From Nocardia coubleae NBRC 108252 (GTDB taxonomy: Bacteria > Actinomycetota > Actinomycetes > Mycobacteriales > Mycobacteriaceae): 64,000 nt of DNA. Positions 8,737-20,200 of this stretch are shown here, one piece after another. The notes under the pieces are model-generated. The model saw nothing but the letters and a program-made list of their open reading frames with translations. It was not told the origin of the DNA and made no database searches. The DNA is taken from contig NZ_BDBD01000004.1 in assembly GCF_001612805.1 (NCBI RefSeq), positions 496,001-560,000 on the forward strand, read 5' to 3'. The position numbers were made by a program, and so were the translations under genes. Positions within the stretch are counted from its first letter, which is position 1. The number at the start of each line of letters is the position of its first letter.

Positions 8737-10083
8737 TCAGTTCTCGACGAGTTTGCGAACCGAAGCGGGAAGATCGCGAGTCCGCTGGTAGGGGCCCGCG
8801 ACGGCGGCGCCGTAGGGTCGGGCGAGCAGGGTACGGGCGATGGCATTGACCTCGTCGGTGGTGACGGCGTCGATGCGGGCCAGGGTCGCCGAGACACTGC
8901 GGTGGTTGCCGTAGCTGAGTTCGCTGCGCCCGATGCGGTTCATCCGCGATGCGGAGTCCTCGAGTCCGAGCACCAGGCCACCGCGCAACGAGCCCTTGGC
9001 GCGGGCGCATTCGGCGTCGGTGATGCCTTCGGCAGCGACTTCGTCGAGCACCGAGCGCGCCAAAGTGGCCACCTGGGCGAGGTTTTCGGGTTGGCAGCCG
9101 AGTGACACGGAGAACGCGCCGGTGTCGGCGAAGGTGTCGACGCTCGAGTACACCGAGTAGGCCAGGCCGCGTTCCTCCCGGATGCGCTGGAACAGGCGCG
9201 AACTCAGTCCGCCACCGATCACGGTGTTGAGCACCGACAGCGGCCAGCGCTGCTGCCCCTCGTGCCTGCCGAACGCGCGCACACCGAAGGTGAGGTGGGT
9301 CTGTTCGCTGTCACGGTTGATGCGCACGAGTCCCGGTGCGCCCTGGGCGCGGAACTTGCCCTCACGACGGGGTGCCGGTTCAGCGGCGGGGTCGAGGTGC
9401 GGGCCGAAGGCATGGCGGACCAGTTCGACGACCCGCTCGTGTTCGACATTGCCCGCCACCGCGACGACCATGCGTTCGGGCCGGTAACGGCGCTGGTGGA
9501 AGCCGCGCAACTGGGCGGCCTGCATGCCTTCGATGGATTCGACGGTGCCGATCACCGGACGCCCGATGGGGTGGTCGCCGAACAGGGCGGTGAGGAAGCA
9601 GTCGGCGACGAGGTCCTCGGGATCGTCGTCACGCATGGCGATCTCCTCGAGCACCACCTGACGCTCCACATCGACGTCGACGGCCCGGCACAGCCCGTTG
9701 AGCACCACATCGGAGACGAGTTCGACCGCCAGCGGCAGGTCCTCGTCGATGACGTGGGCGTAGTAGCAGGTCTGTTCCTTGGCGGTGAAGGCGTTGAGTT
9801 CGCCGCCGACGGCGTCCATGGTCTGGGCGATGTCGAGCGCGGTGCGGGTGGGGGTCGCCTTGAACAGCAGGTGTTCGAGGAAGTGCGCCGCACCGGCCAC
9901 GGTCGGACCTTCGTCGCGCGAGCCGACACCGACCCACACGCCGACCGAGGCCGAGCGCACGCCGGGCACGTGTTCGGTGACCACGCGCAGCCCACCGGGC
10001 AGCACGGTGCGCCGCACTCCACCATCGGTGGTCACGTCCTGGGCGGTGCCGGTTCCGGATTCACTCAACTGTCGCTCGGTCAC
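8737..10083 (-). CDS. pepR: M16 family zinc metallopeptidase (PepR-like)
   Basis: A 448-residue processing-protease-type peptidase. The inverted zinc motif HFLEH lies near residue 87, with the distal Glu ligand in ERQVVLEEIAM about 75 residues later. The inactive-half signature (YLGRS-type region, ARAKGSLRGGLVLGLED) follows, as in bacterial members that dimerise. The start is a GTG at 10083. In Mycobacterium tuberculosis the orthologue (Rv2782c) is immediately downstream of gpsI/pnp; here a 24-kb synthetase gene separates them. The 122-bp gap to the synthetase stop holds only a weak hairpin, so transcription could run through from the synthetase gene, or pepR may have its own promoter. Confidence 0.93.
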   Translation of the reverse strand: MTERQLSESGTGTAQDVTTDGGVRRTVLPGGLRVVTEHVPGVRSASVGVWVGVGSRDEGPTVAGAAHFLEHLLFKATPTRTALDIAQTMDAVGGELNAFTAKEQTCYYAHVIDEDLPLAVELVSDVVLNGLCRAVDVDVERQVVLEEIAMRDDDPEDLVADCFLTALFGDHPIGRPVIGTVESIEGMQAAQLRGFHQRRYRPERMVVAVAGNVEHERVVELVRHAFGPHLDPAAEPAPRREGKFRAQGAPGLVRINRDSEQTHLTFGVRAFGRHEGQQRWPLSVLNTVIGGGLSSRLFQRIREERGLAYSVYSSVDTFADTGAFSVSLGCQPENLAQVATLARSVLDEVAAEGITDAECARAKGSLRGGLVLGLEDSASRMNRIGRSELSYGNHRSVSATLARIDAVTTDEVNAIARTLLARPYGAAVAGPYQRTRDLPASVRKLVEN

Positions 10084-10157
10084 CCGATCCCACCGGACGG
10101 CTGTACTGGCATGCTTTTCTCGACCTCTCGAAAACGGGGGCTGGCGACGTGCGCGGA

Positions 10158-10185
10158 TGCCTGCCGCGGGAGCAGGCTGCAGGCA
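10158..10185 (-). terminator. Weak hairpin downstream of the NRPS gene
   Basis: TGCCTGC (10158-10164) and GCAGGCA (10179-10185) can pair, with an alternative CCTGC/GCAGG pairing inside. The stem begins about 20 bp past the synthetase stop. At 7 bp it is much weaker than the other terminators in this window, so it may only attenuate read-through into pepR. Confidence 0.3.
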
Positions 10186-10205
10186 CGACGGCCGGCTCAG
10201 CGATT

Positions 10206-13200
10206 CTATGCGCCGCCCGCCCCCGCCCGTGCATCGACCCTCGTCGTCGCCCGTGGCCGCGGCGCCGGTTCACCACGGCAGGGTGCGTCGAGGACCTGCG
10301 CGATGCGGGCGAGCGCGTGCTCGTTCGCCATCGCCCAGTGGGTGGCCTCGATGCGGTGACAGATCACGGCGCCGTCGACGACCGGCGCCCAGGTGGCGGC
10401 TCCGTGTGTGCCGGTCGGGTCGTCGACGGTGGCCGCGAAGTAGACGAGGTCACCGTCGAAGCGGCGGGGGCGGTAGTCGTCGACCATGCTCATCGATGCC
10501 TGTGCGGCGTCGATGATGCGGGCGATGCGGGCGCGGTCGAGTCCGGCGAGCGGCCCGCCGAGGTTCGCGGCGGCGGCGGTGAGTCCGTCGATGCCGAAGT
10601 CGAGTTCCTCGCCCGCCAGGCCGCCGAGCAGGTCGCCGACCGTCGGTGCCGGGGTCTGCTCGGGTCCGTCGCCGAGCCAGCTGTCCATTATGGCCAGTCG
10701 TGCGACCTGTTCGCCCTCGGCCCGCAGACCGGTGGCGACCGCGTGCGCGAGCAAGCCGCCGAGCGACCAGCCGAGCAGGTGGTACGGCCCTTCGGGCTGC
10801 ACCGACCGGATGGCGTCGATGTAGCGCCGCGCCCAGGCGTCGATGCTGTCGGGCAGCGGTTCGTCGGCGGTCAGCGCGGGTGATTGCAGACCGTAGACGG
10901 GGCGTTGCGGGTCGAGGTGGCGGGTCAGGCCGGCGAACGACCAGGACAGGCCGCCGACGGGATGGATGCAGAACAGCGGCGCCCCGGTGCCGCCGGTGCG
11001 CAGCGGCAGCAGGACGGCGAAGGCGTCGGCCTGCGCGTCGTCGCCACGCAAGCGTTCGACGACGACGGCCGGGGTCGGGTCGGTGAAGAACCATGCCACC
11101 GGCACCGGGGTGCCGAGGGTTTCGCTCAGTCGCGAGGCCAGCTGGACCGCGGTGAGGGAGTTGCCGCCGAGGTCGAAGAAGTTGTCGTCCATGCCGATTC
11201 GGCCCAGGTCGAGGACCCTGGCGAATTCGGCGGCGACCCGCTGTTCGGTCTCGGTGACGGGTGCCCGATAGGTGGCCTGGCGCAGGCTCGGGACCGGGAG
11301 GGCGCCGCGATCGAGCTTGCCCGAGGTGTTCACCGGGAACTCGTCGAGTTCGATGATCACCGACGGCACGAGATAACCGGGCAGTTCGTCGGCCAGCGCC
11401 GATCGGAGCGCCGCTGTGTCGAGCACCGAGACGCTCTGAGCGACAACGGCTCCGGGGATGGTGACATCCTCGGACGAGCCGGCGGAGCTTCGCCCCCGTG
11501 CGGGAACGACGTACCCGACGAGCCGGTCGGCGCCTGTACCCGGCACCACGGCGGCCGCGGCCTGCGCGACACCCGGTTGCCGTGCCAACACGGCTTCGAC
11601 CTCGCCGAGTTCGATGCGCTGACCGTTGAGCTTCACCTGTAGGTCGGAGCGGCCGACGTATTCCAGCGCGGCCCTTTCGCCGCGCAAGCGGACGAGGTCA
11701 CCGGTGCGGTACATGCGGGAGCCCGCCGCTGCGAACGGATCGGGGACGAACCGTTCGGCTGTCAGCACGCCTGCCCCCACGTAACCATGGGCGAGTTGGG
11801 CGCCGCCGACGTACAGCTCGCCGACCACACCGGGCGGCACGGGACGCAACCGGGCATCGAGCACGTACAGCCCGGTGTTCCACACCGGTGTGCCGATCGG
11901 CACCGTGACGGTGTCGTCGTCGGTGACGACGTGGGTACTCACCTGCACGGCGGTCTCGGTTGGTCCGTAGAGGTTCACGACCTCGGCCCCGGTCACCGCC
12001 CGCACCTGCTGGGCGAGCGCCGCGGACAGCGCTTCACCACCGGCGAAGATCCGCCGCAGCGAGACCACCTCTACCCCGCCGTCGATGTGTGCGAGGTAGG
12101 CCGCCAACAGGGTCGGCGCGAATTGCGCTGTGTCGACGCGGTGTTCGGTGATGAGGGCGGCCAGGTAGGCCGGGTCGCCGTGGCCGCCTGGGCGGGCGAT
12201 GACGGTGCGGGCGCCGACGCGGGGACCGAGCAACAGTTCCCAGATCGAGGCGTCGAAGGTGGTCGGCGTCTTGTGCAGCACCGTGTCATCGGCGGTGAAG
12301 CCGAATTCCTGTGCCATCCAGTCGAGTTGGTTGACGATCGCCTGGTGCGGCACGCCGACGCCCTTGGGCAGACCGGTGGATCCGGAGGTGAAGATCACGT
12401 ACGCGGTGTGTTCGGGGTGCAGCGGGTGGGTGCGTTCGGCGTCGTCCACGGGTAGCCCGGAGAGTTCTGCCGTCTCGATCTCGTCGAGCACGACCACGTC
12501 GATTCCCCGGCCCACCGAGGTCGGCAGGTCGGCCAGGTCGCGCGAGGTGGTGAGAAGGCAGGCGGGACGGGCGATGTCGAGGACGCGGGCGATGCGTTCG
12601 GCCGGATGGTCGGGATCGATCGGCACATAGGTGCCACCGGCGACGATCACCGCGTACAGCCCGACCAGCAGATCCGTCGAGCGGCGCGCCGCCACCGCCA
12701 CGGCGGTGTCGGGACCGACGCCGAGCGTGAGCAGGTACCGGGCGAGCCGGTTCACCCGGGCCGCGAATTCGCCATAGGTGAGGGTGGTCGTGTCGTCGAC
12801 GAACGCGATGGCCGCGGGGGTCGCGGCGACCTGCCGGTAGAAGCCGTCGACCACTGTCTCCGGTGCGAGCGGATGATCGGTGTCGCACCAGCTTTCGAGC
12901 ATCCGGTGGTCGGCGTCGGTGAGCAGGTCGACATCACCGACGGCGATGTCCGGGTCGGCGGTGACAGCGTCGAGGACCCGCACGTACGCCTCGGCCATCC
13001 GGTGTGCGGTGGTGGCGTCGAACAGGTCGGTGGCGTAGGTGAGTTGCACCGAGCAGTGGCCGTCGTCGGTGCCCGACAGGACGAGGTCGAGGTCGAACTT
13101 GGCGACCGCGGCGTCGGCGTCGAGGGTGGTGACGGTGAGATCCGGCAGCACTACTTCGGTAGGTGTGGCGCCCAGGTTCTGGAAGGCGAGCATCACCTGG

Positions 13201-14265
13201 AACAGCGGGCTGTGTCCGGCCGAACGAACCGGGTCGAGTACGTCGACCAGGCGTTCGAAGGGCACATCGGCATTGTCGAACGCGTCGAGGTCGACGCGCC
13301 TGGCGTCCTTCAGCAGCGCGGTGAAGGAGGCGGCCGGGTCGACACCGGTGCGCAGGACGAGGGTGTTGACGAACATGCCGACCAGGTCGTCGAGCGCGGC
13401 GGCGCCGCGTCCGGCGACGGGGGTGCCGATGGCGATGTCGGCCGACCCGCTGAGCCGGGCCAGCAGTACGGCCAGTGCCGCGTGCGCGACCATGAACTCA
13501 CTCGCGTCCGCCCGCCGCGCCACCGTTGCGACACGCTGCCAGACTTCGTCCGGCACAGCCATTTCCACGCTGGCGCCGCGCTGAGAGGCGACGGCGGGGC
13601 GGGGCCGGTCGGTGGGCAGTTCGAGCAGCGGTGCGAGCCCGTCGAGTTCGGTGCGCCAGAACCGCACCTGACGGGCGGCCAGGGCTTCGGGGTCGTGCTC
13701 GTCGCCGAGCACGGAACGCTGCCACAGGGTGTAGTCGGCGTATTGGATCGCCAGCGGCGCCCATTCCGGTGCGGTGCCCGTGCGACGTGCCAGGTAGGCG
13801 GCGGTGGTGTCGCGCAGCAGCGGTCCGGCGGAGAAGCCGTCGGCGCTGATGTGGTGGATCACCACGACCAGCACCACTTCGTCGGCGGCGCAACGCAATA
13901 CGCGCACCCGCACAGGCGGGGCGACGGTGACGTCGAATCCCCTGCCGATCTCGGCGGCCACGATCGAGGGCACCGCGATCGGATCGACGGTTTCGACCAC
14001 CGGGGCGGGGACGAACTCCCACACCGCCTGGTGGCCGATGCCGTCGACCGCCGGGTAGGCGGTGCGCAGTACCTCGTGCCGCTCGAGCACATCGGTGACG
14101 GCGGCGGCCAGGGCGTCGGCGTCGACATTGCCGGTGAGCCGCACCGCGATCGGAATGTTGTAGGCGGCCGATTCCGGGTCGAGGCGGTTGAGCAGCCACA
14201 TGCGCTGCTGTGCTGCCGAGAGCGGAATCCGTGGCGGGCGTGGGCCCGCCACCAATGCGGTGCCC
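10206..14265 (-). other. NRPS module 7: C, A (Gln-like code), carrier, thioesterase
   Basis: The C domain has HHISADG near 13850. The A domain starts near 12860 with code D-A-W-Q-F-G-L-V-Q-K, nearly identical to module 3. The carrier motif LGGNSLTAVQ (about 11160) differs from the others, as expected for a carrier facing a thioesterase. The type I thioesterase (about 11020-10260) has FCIHPVGG for the oxyanion region, the nucleophile in GWSLGG (near 10765) and the catalytic His in ATHWAMA. It releases the chain by hydrolysis or cyclisation; sequence alone does not say which. A short Arg/Ala/Gly tail ends the protein. Confidence 0.85.
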
Positions 14266-17200
14266 GCGCCGCTGCCCGCGTGGCCGGCGAGCAGCTCGGC
14301 CAGTGCGGCGACGGTGGTCGCCTCGAACAGAGTGCGCACCGGCACCCTGGTGGACAGTGCCGCGCCGAGGCGGGCGGCGACGCGGGTGGCGATGAGCGAG
14401 TTGCCGCCGAGTTCGAAGAAGTCGTCGTCGAGACCCACCTGCTCGCGGCCGAGCACTTCGGCGAACACCTGGGCCACGGCCCGCTGCGCCGGGGTGATCG
14501 GAGCACGGAACGGGCGGGCCACGAACTCCGGTGTCGGCATGGCGGCCCGGTCGAGCTTGCCGGAAGTATTGAGCGGGAAGGCATCCAGCACCACGACGAC
14601 CGACGGAACCATGTACGACGGCAGCGCACCCCCGACGGCTGTGCGCAGGGACGCCGGGTCCAGCTCGGCGCCCGGCTGCGGCACCGCGTAACCGACGAGG
14701 CGGTCGCCCGTCGGGCTCGGCGACACGACAGCCGCGGCCTGACGCACGCCGGGCACGGCCCGCAGCGCCGCTTCGATGTCACCGAGTTCGATGCGCTGAC
14801 CGCGGAACTTCACCTGGAAGTCGCGACGGTCGAGGTAGACGAGCACACCGTCGCGGGTCCAGCGCACGAGGTCGCCGGTGCGGTACATGCGTTCGCCGGG
14901 CGCGGTGAACGGGTCGGCGACGAACCGGTCGGCGGTCAGGTCCGGGCGGTCGAGGTAGCCGCGGGCCAGCTGGTCGCCCGCGAGGTACAGCTCACCAGCC
15001 ACACCCGGTGCGACGGGGCGCAGCCGGTCGTCGAGCACGTAGACGCGGGTGTTCCATTCGGGCACCCCGATCGGCACGGTCGGCCCGGTCGTGTCGTCGG
15101 CGGGCCAGGCGGTCACCGAAACGGCCGCTTCGGTCGGTCCGTACAGGTTGTGCAGTGCCGCATCGGATTTCGCCCGGAAGGCGGCGACCGTATCCGGGGT
15201 GAGCGCCTCACCGATGGCGAGCACCAGGCGCAAGCTGCTGAGCTGCTCGGCTTCCGCGTGCGCGGCGAACATACTCAGCATCGACGGCACGAAGTCCGCC
15301 ACCGTGATGCCCTGGCGCGCGACCAGTTCCGCGAGATACAGCGGGTCACGATGCCCGTCGGGCGCGGCCAGCACCAGCGTTGCTCCCGCCGCGAGCGGCA
15401 CGAAGTACCCCCACACCGACAGATCGAAGGTCGCGGCCGACTTCTGCAGGTACACATCCCCTGCCCCGAGCCGGTACTGCTCGATCATCCACGCCACCTG
15501 ATTGCGCACGCCGGCATGACTCATCGCCACACCCTTGGGCCGACCGGTCGAGCCGGAGGTGAACAGGACATACGCCAGGTTCGAATCCCGCAGCGGCGCA
15601 CGCCGTTCCGAGTCACCGACGGTGTGTGCCGGGTAATGATCCAGGCTGAGCCGGTCGATGCGAACGACGGGAATCCCCGCCGCACCTGCCGACGACGTCG
15701 CTACCCTCGCCATAGCCACGTCCAGAAGCGCGGCGGTCCCGGCTGCGTTTGCGCCCGAGGGCGCGACCGTCGCTGAATCCGACGACCTCGCCGGCGCAGC
15801 GCCCGCCTGCACCGAGGCGGACGAATTCGCCTCGGTACCGACGACACCCGAACTGGGCGACGCGGACAAGGCCGGCTCCGTCGCCGAGGCGATGGCGCCG
15901 ATGTCGAAGCGGTCGCGGCTGGTCGTGAGGACCATGTGGGGGCGGGCGGTGGTGAGGATCTGGGTGATGCGGTCGGCGGGGTGGTCGGGGTCGATCGGGA
16001 CGTAGGCGGCGCCTGCGGTGAGGACCGCGTACATGGCGACGACCAGGTCGACCGAGCGGCGCATGGCCAGGGCGACCAGGGTGTCGGGGCCGACGCCGTC
16101 GGCGACGAGGTGGCGGGCCAGGCGGTTTACCCGGGCGTCCAGCTCGCCGTAGGTGAGGTGTTCGCCCTCGAAGATCAGGGCCGTCGCGTCGGGGCGCGCG
16201 GCTACCTGGTGACGGTACGGCGCGAGAAGGGTTACCGTGCGGTCGATCTCGTGGTCGGTGTCGTTCCAGTGGTCGAGGATGCGGGTGCGCTCCTCGGCAT
16301 CGAGCACGTCGATGGCGTTCACAGGAGTCTGCGGTGCCGCAGCGACGGCGGTGAGCAGCCGTTCCAGGCGGGTGACGACGGCGGCGGCGGTTTCGGGATC
16401 GAACACGTCGGTGGCGTAGGTGAGTACGCCCGAAACACCGGCTGCGGCACCGTCGTTCGTGTAGTCGTCGCTGACGATCAGGTGCAGATCGAACTGCGAC
16501 AGCTCCCCGTCGGTGTCCAGGCCCGACACGGTGATGCCGGGCAGTTCGAGTTCGGCGCGTTCGAAGTTCTGGAAGGAGAAGCCCACCTGGAACAGGGGGT
16601 GCCGGGCGGTGGAACGCGCCGGGTCGAGCACCTCCACGAGCCGTTCGAACGGCACATCGGCATTGGCGAACACCGCGAGGTCGGTGGCGCGCTGCCGGAT
16701 CAGCAACTGGCGGAACGATTCTCCCGCCCGTAGCCGGGTGCGGAACACCAGTGTGTTCACGAACATGCCGACGAGATCTTCGAGCGCGGCCTCGCCGCGT
16801 CCGGCGACCGGGGTACCCACGGTCACGTCGGTGCTGTTCGACAGCCGTCCGAGCAGGGCGGCGAAGGCGGTGTGCACCACCATGAACAGCGTCGCACCGC
16901 ACTCGCGAGCCAGCTCGGTGAGCCCGGCGTGGGTGGCGGCGTCGAGAGTGACCGGCACGGTGCCGCCGGCCAACGTTCGCACGGCCGGGCGCGGCCGGTC
17001 GAGGGGCAGCGCGAGTTCGTCCGGCACACCGGCGAGTTCGGTGCGCCAGAAGTCGAGCTGGCGGGCGGCCACCGAGGCGGGGTCGGTCTCGTCGCCGAGC
17101 ACGGCCCGCTGCCACAGCGCGTAGTCCGCGTACTGCACCGGCAGCGGCGCCCACGCGGGGGCGGTACCGTCGCGGCGGGCGAGGTAGGCGGTCATCAGGT

Positions 17201-20200
17201 CGCGCACGAGCGGCGGCACCGACGACCCGTCGGCGCTGATGTGGTGCACGACCAGGGCCAGCACCGCGTCGTCGGCGTCGAGGCGGTACAGCACGACCCG
17301 CCACGGCACCCCGGCGGTCACGTCGAAGGTGGTCGCCGCCAGCTTCGTCACCGCACCGCGCACCTGGTCCGCGGTGGTGTCGCGGATCTCCAGTGCGACA
17401 CCGGCTTCCGCAGCCGACAGGATCTTCTGCACGGGACCATCGGCAGTCTCCGGGTAATACGTGCGCAGTACTTCGTGCCGGTCGACCAGGTCGTCGACGG
17501 CGGCAGCCAACGCGTCGGTGTCGAGCACACCGCGCAAACGGACGGCGATGGGCACGTTGTACCCCACCGAATCCGGATCGAACCGGTTGAGGAACCACAT
17601 GCGCTGCTGGGCAGGCGAGAGCGGAACCACGGCGGGCCGCTCCCCCGCCGTCAGCGCGAGCCGGGCCGGGCCCGCCTCGGTATCGAGCGCGGTGGCCAGC
17701 GCGGCCACGACCGGCGCCTCGAAGATGCGGGCCACCGGCACCTGCCGGTCCAGCGCTGCCCCGAGCCGCGCCGCGACCCGGGTGGCGATCAGTGAGTTGC
17801 CACCGAGATCGAAGAAGTCGTCGTCGGCACCGACCTCGTCGATCCCGAGTACCTCCCCGACGATCCCGGCCACCAAAACCTCCGTCGCCGTTGCGGGAGC
17901 ACGGAACTCGCGCGCGGTCAGCTCGGGGGCGGGCAGCGCCCGTCGATCGAGCTTGCCCGAGGCGTTCACCGGCAGTGACTCGAGGATCACGAACGCGCTC
18001 GGCACCATATAGGCCGGCAGCGACTCCTGCAGCCGGGCTTTCACGCCCGCGAGGTCGATATCGGGAGCGATGTCGTCGCCGGCCGACGCGTTCCCGGACG
18101 AACCGGCAGGGCGCGAACCAACCTGCGCACCCACCCCTGCCGGCGAAGTTCCGGCACGGGTCCCTGCGCTCTCACCACTCGCGTCCCCCGACATATCCGC
18201 ACCGGCGTAGGCGAGGCCGGCGCGTAGCGTCCGTCCGGGCGACTCCTGGCCGCGCGCTGCAGCCGAGGCCGTCGGGTGCTGTTCGCGCGACGGGACCAGG
18301 TAGGCGGCGAGGTAGGGGCCGGTGCCGTCGTCGCGGACGGTCACCACGGCGCGGTCGACCGTGTCGATACCGCCGAGCACGGACTCGATCTCACCCAGTT
18401 CGATGCGAAGGCCGCGCAGCTTCACCTGGAAGTCGGTGCGGCCCAGGTATTCCAGTTCACCGGTGCGGGTGCGTACGACGAGGTCGCCGGTGCGGTACAT
18501 GCGTTCGCCGGGTGCGCCGTAGGGGTTGGCGACGAAGCGGTCGGCCGACAAGTCCGGGCGGCCGAGGTAACCACGGGCCAGCTGCACACCGGCGAGGTAG
18601 AGCTCGCCGGCTGTGCCGACGGGCACGGGGCGCAAGCGGCCGTCGAGGACGTGCAGGGTGGTGTTGGCGACAGGCGCCCCGATCGGCACGGTCACGGTGT
18701 CGGCGTCGGTGACCTCGTGGAAGGTGACGTCGACGGCGGCCTCGGTCGGGCCGTACAGGTTGTGCACGGCCACACCGGGAATCAGCGCGCGCAGGCGCTG
18801 CGCATCGGCGGCGGGCAGTGTCTCACCGGAGGCGAAGACCTGACGCAGCGACGCACAGTCGGCGGAGCGGGGTTCGGCGAGGAACGCGGCGAGCATCGAC
18901 GGAACGAAGTGCGCCACACCCACTCCGGTGCGGGTGATGACCTCGGCCAGGTAGGCGGGGTCACGGTGCCCGTCGGGGCGGGCGATCACCAGGGTGGCGC
19001 CGATCTGCAAGGGCCAGAACAGTTCCCACACCGACACGTCGAAGGTGATCGGCGTCTTCTGCAACACGGTGTCGACCGGTGTGAGCCCGTAGGTGTCCTG
19101 CATCCAGACCAGACGGTTGACGATGGCGGTGTGGCTCACCGCCACACCCTTCGGCTTCCCGGTCGATCCGGACGTGAACAGCACGTACGCCAGGTCGGCA
19201 CCGCGCAACGACCGGAGACGCTCGGCATCGGTCACCGGGTGGGCGTCGAAACCGCCGAGGTCGAGTTCACCGGGATCGATGGTGCGCGTGCCGGTTTCGG
19301 GGAAGCCGGATGCGGCGAGGACGCAGACCGGTGCCGCGGTGGCGAGCACATCGGCGATCCGGTCGGCGGGGTGGTCGGGGTCGAGCGGCAGGTACGCCGC
19401 ACCCGCCGCCTGCACCGCGTAGAGCGCGACGAGCAGATCGATTCCGCGCCGCAGCCCGACACCTACGATGGCGCCGGGTCCCACCCGCTCCGCGATCAGC
19501 CGGCGCGCGAGACGAGCCACACGAACAGCGAACTCGCCGTAGGTGATTCGCTGCCCCTCGAACTCGAGGGCGATGGCGTCCGGGGTGCGAAGGGCCTGTT
19601 CGGCGAACAGCGATACGAGCGTGGCGTCGGTGTCCAGAGGTGCGTGGGTCGAATTCCAGGCTGCGAGCTGGGCCCGGTCGGTGTCGTCGAGCAGGTCGAT
19701 CTCACCGACGGTCACCGTGTCGTCCGCGACCACGGCACGCAGCACGCGGACGAACCGCGCGCCGAAGGCGGCGACGGTCTCGGCGTCGAACAGGTCGGTG
19801 GCGTACCGCAGCCACCCGCGCATCCCCGGTTCACCACTGGCACCGGCGATTTCGTTGACGGCGAGCGACAGGTCGAACTGCGTGGTCGCGGCGGGCAGCG
19901 CGAATTCATCGATCCGCAGGCCCGGCAGTTCGACGGTGGTGTCGTCGCGGTGCTCGAACGCGAGCATCACCTGCACGATCGGGGCGTACGAGGTGGAGCG
20001 CACCGGGTTGAGTTCGTCGACGAGCCGTTCGAACGGCAGGTCCGCGTGCGCGAAGGCGCGCAGATCGGCCGCACGCACGGTGGCGAGCAGGTCGGCGAAC
20101 GCCGCTCCCGCGTCCAACGGGGTGCGCAGGACCAGGGTGTTGACGAACATGCCGACGAGGTCGTCGAGCGCCGCATCGGCTCGTCCCGCGACCGGAGTGC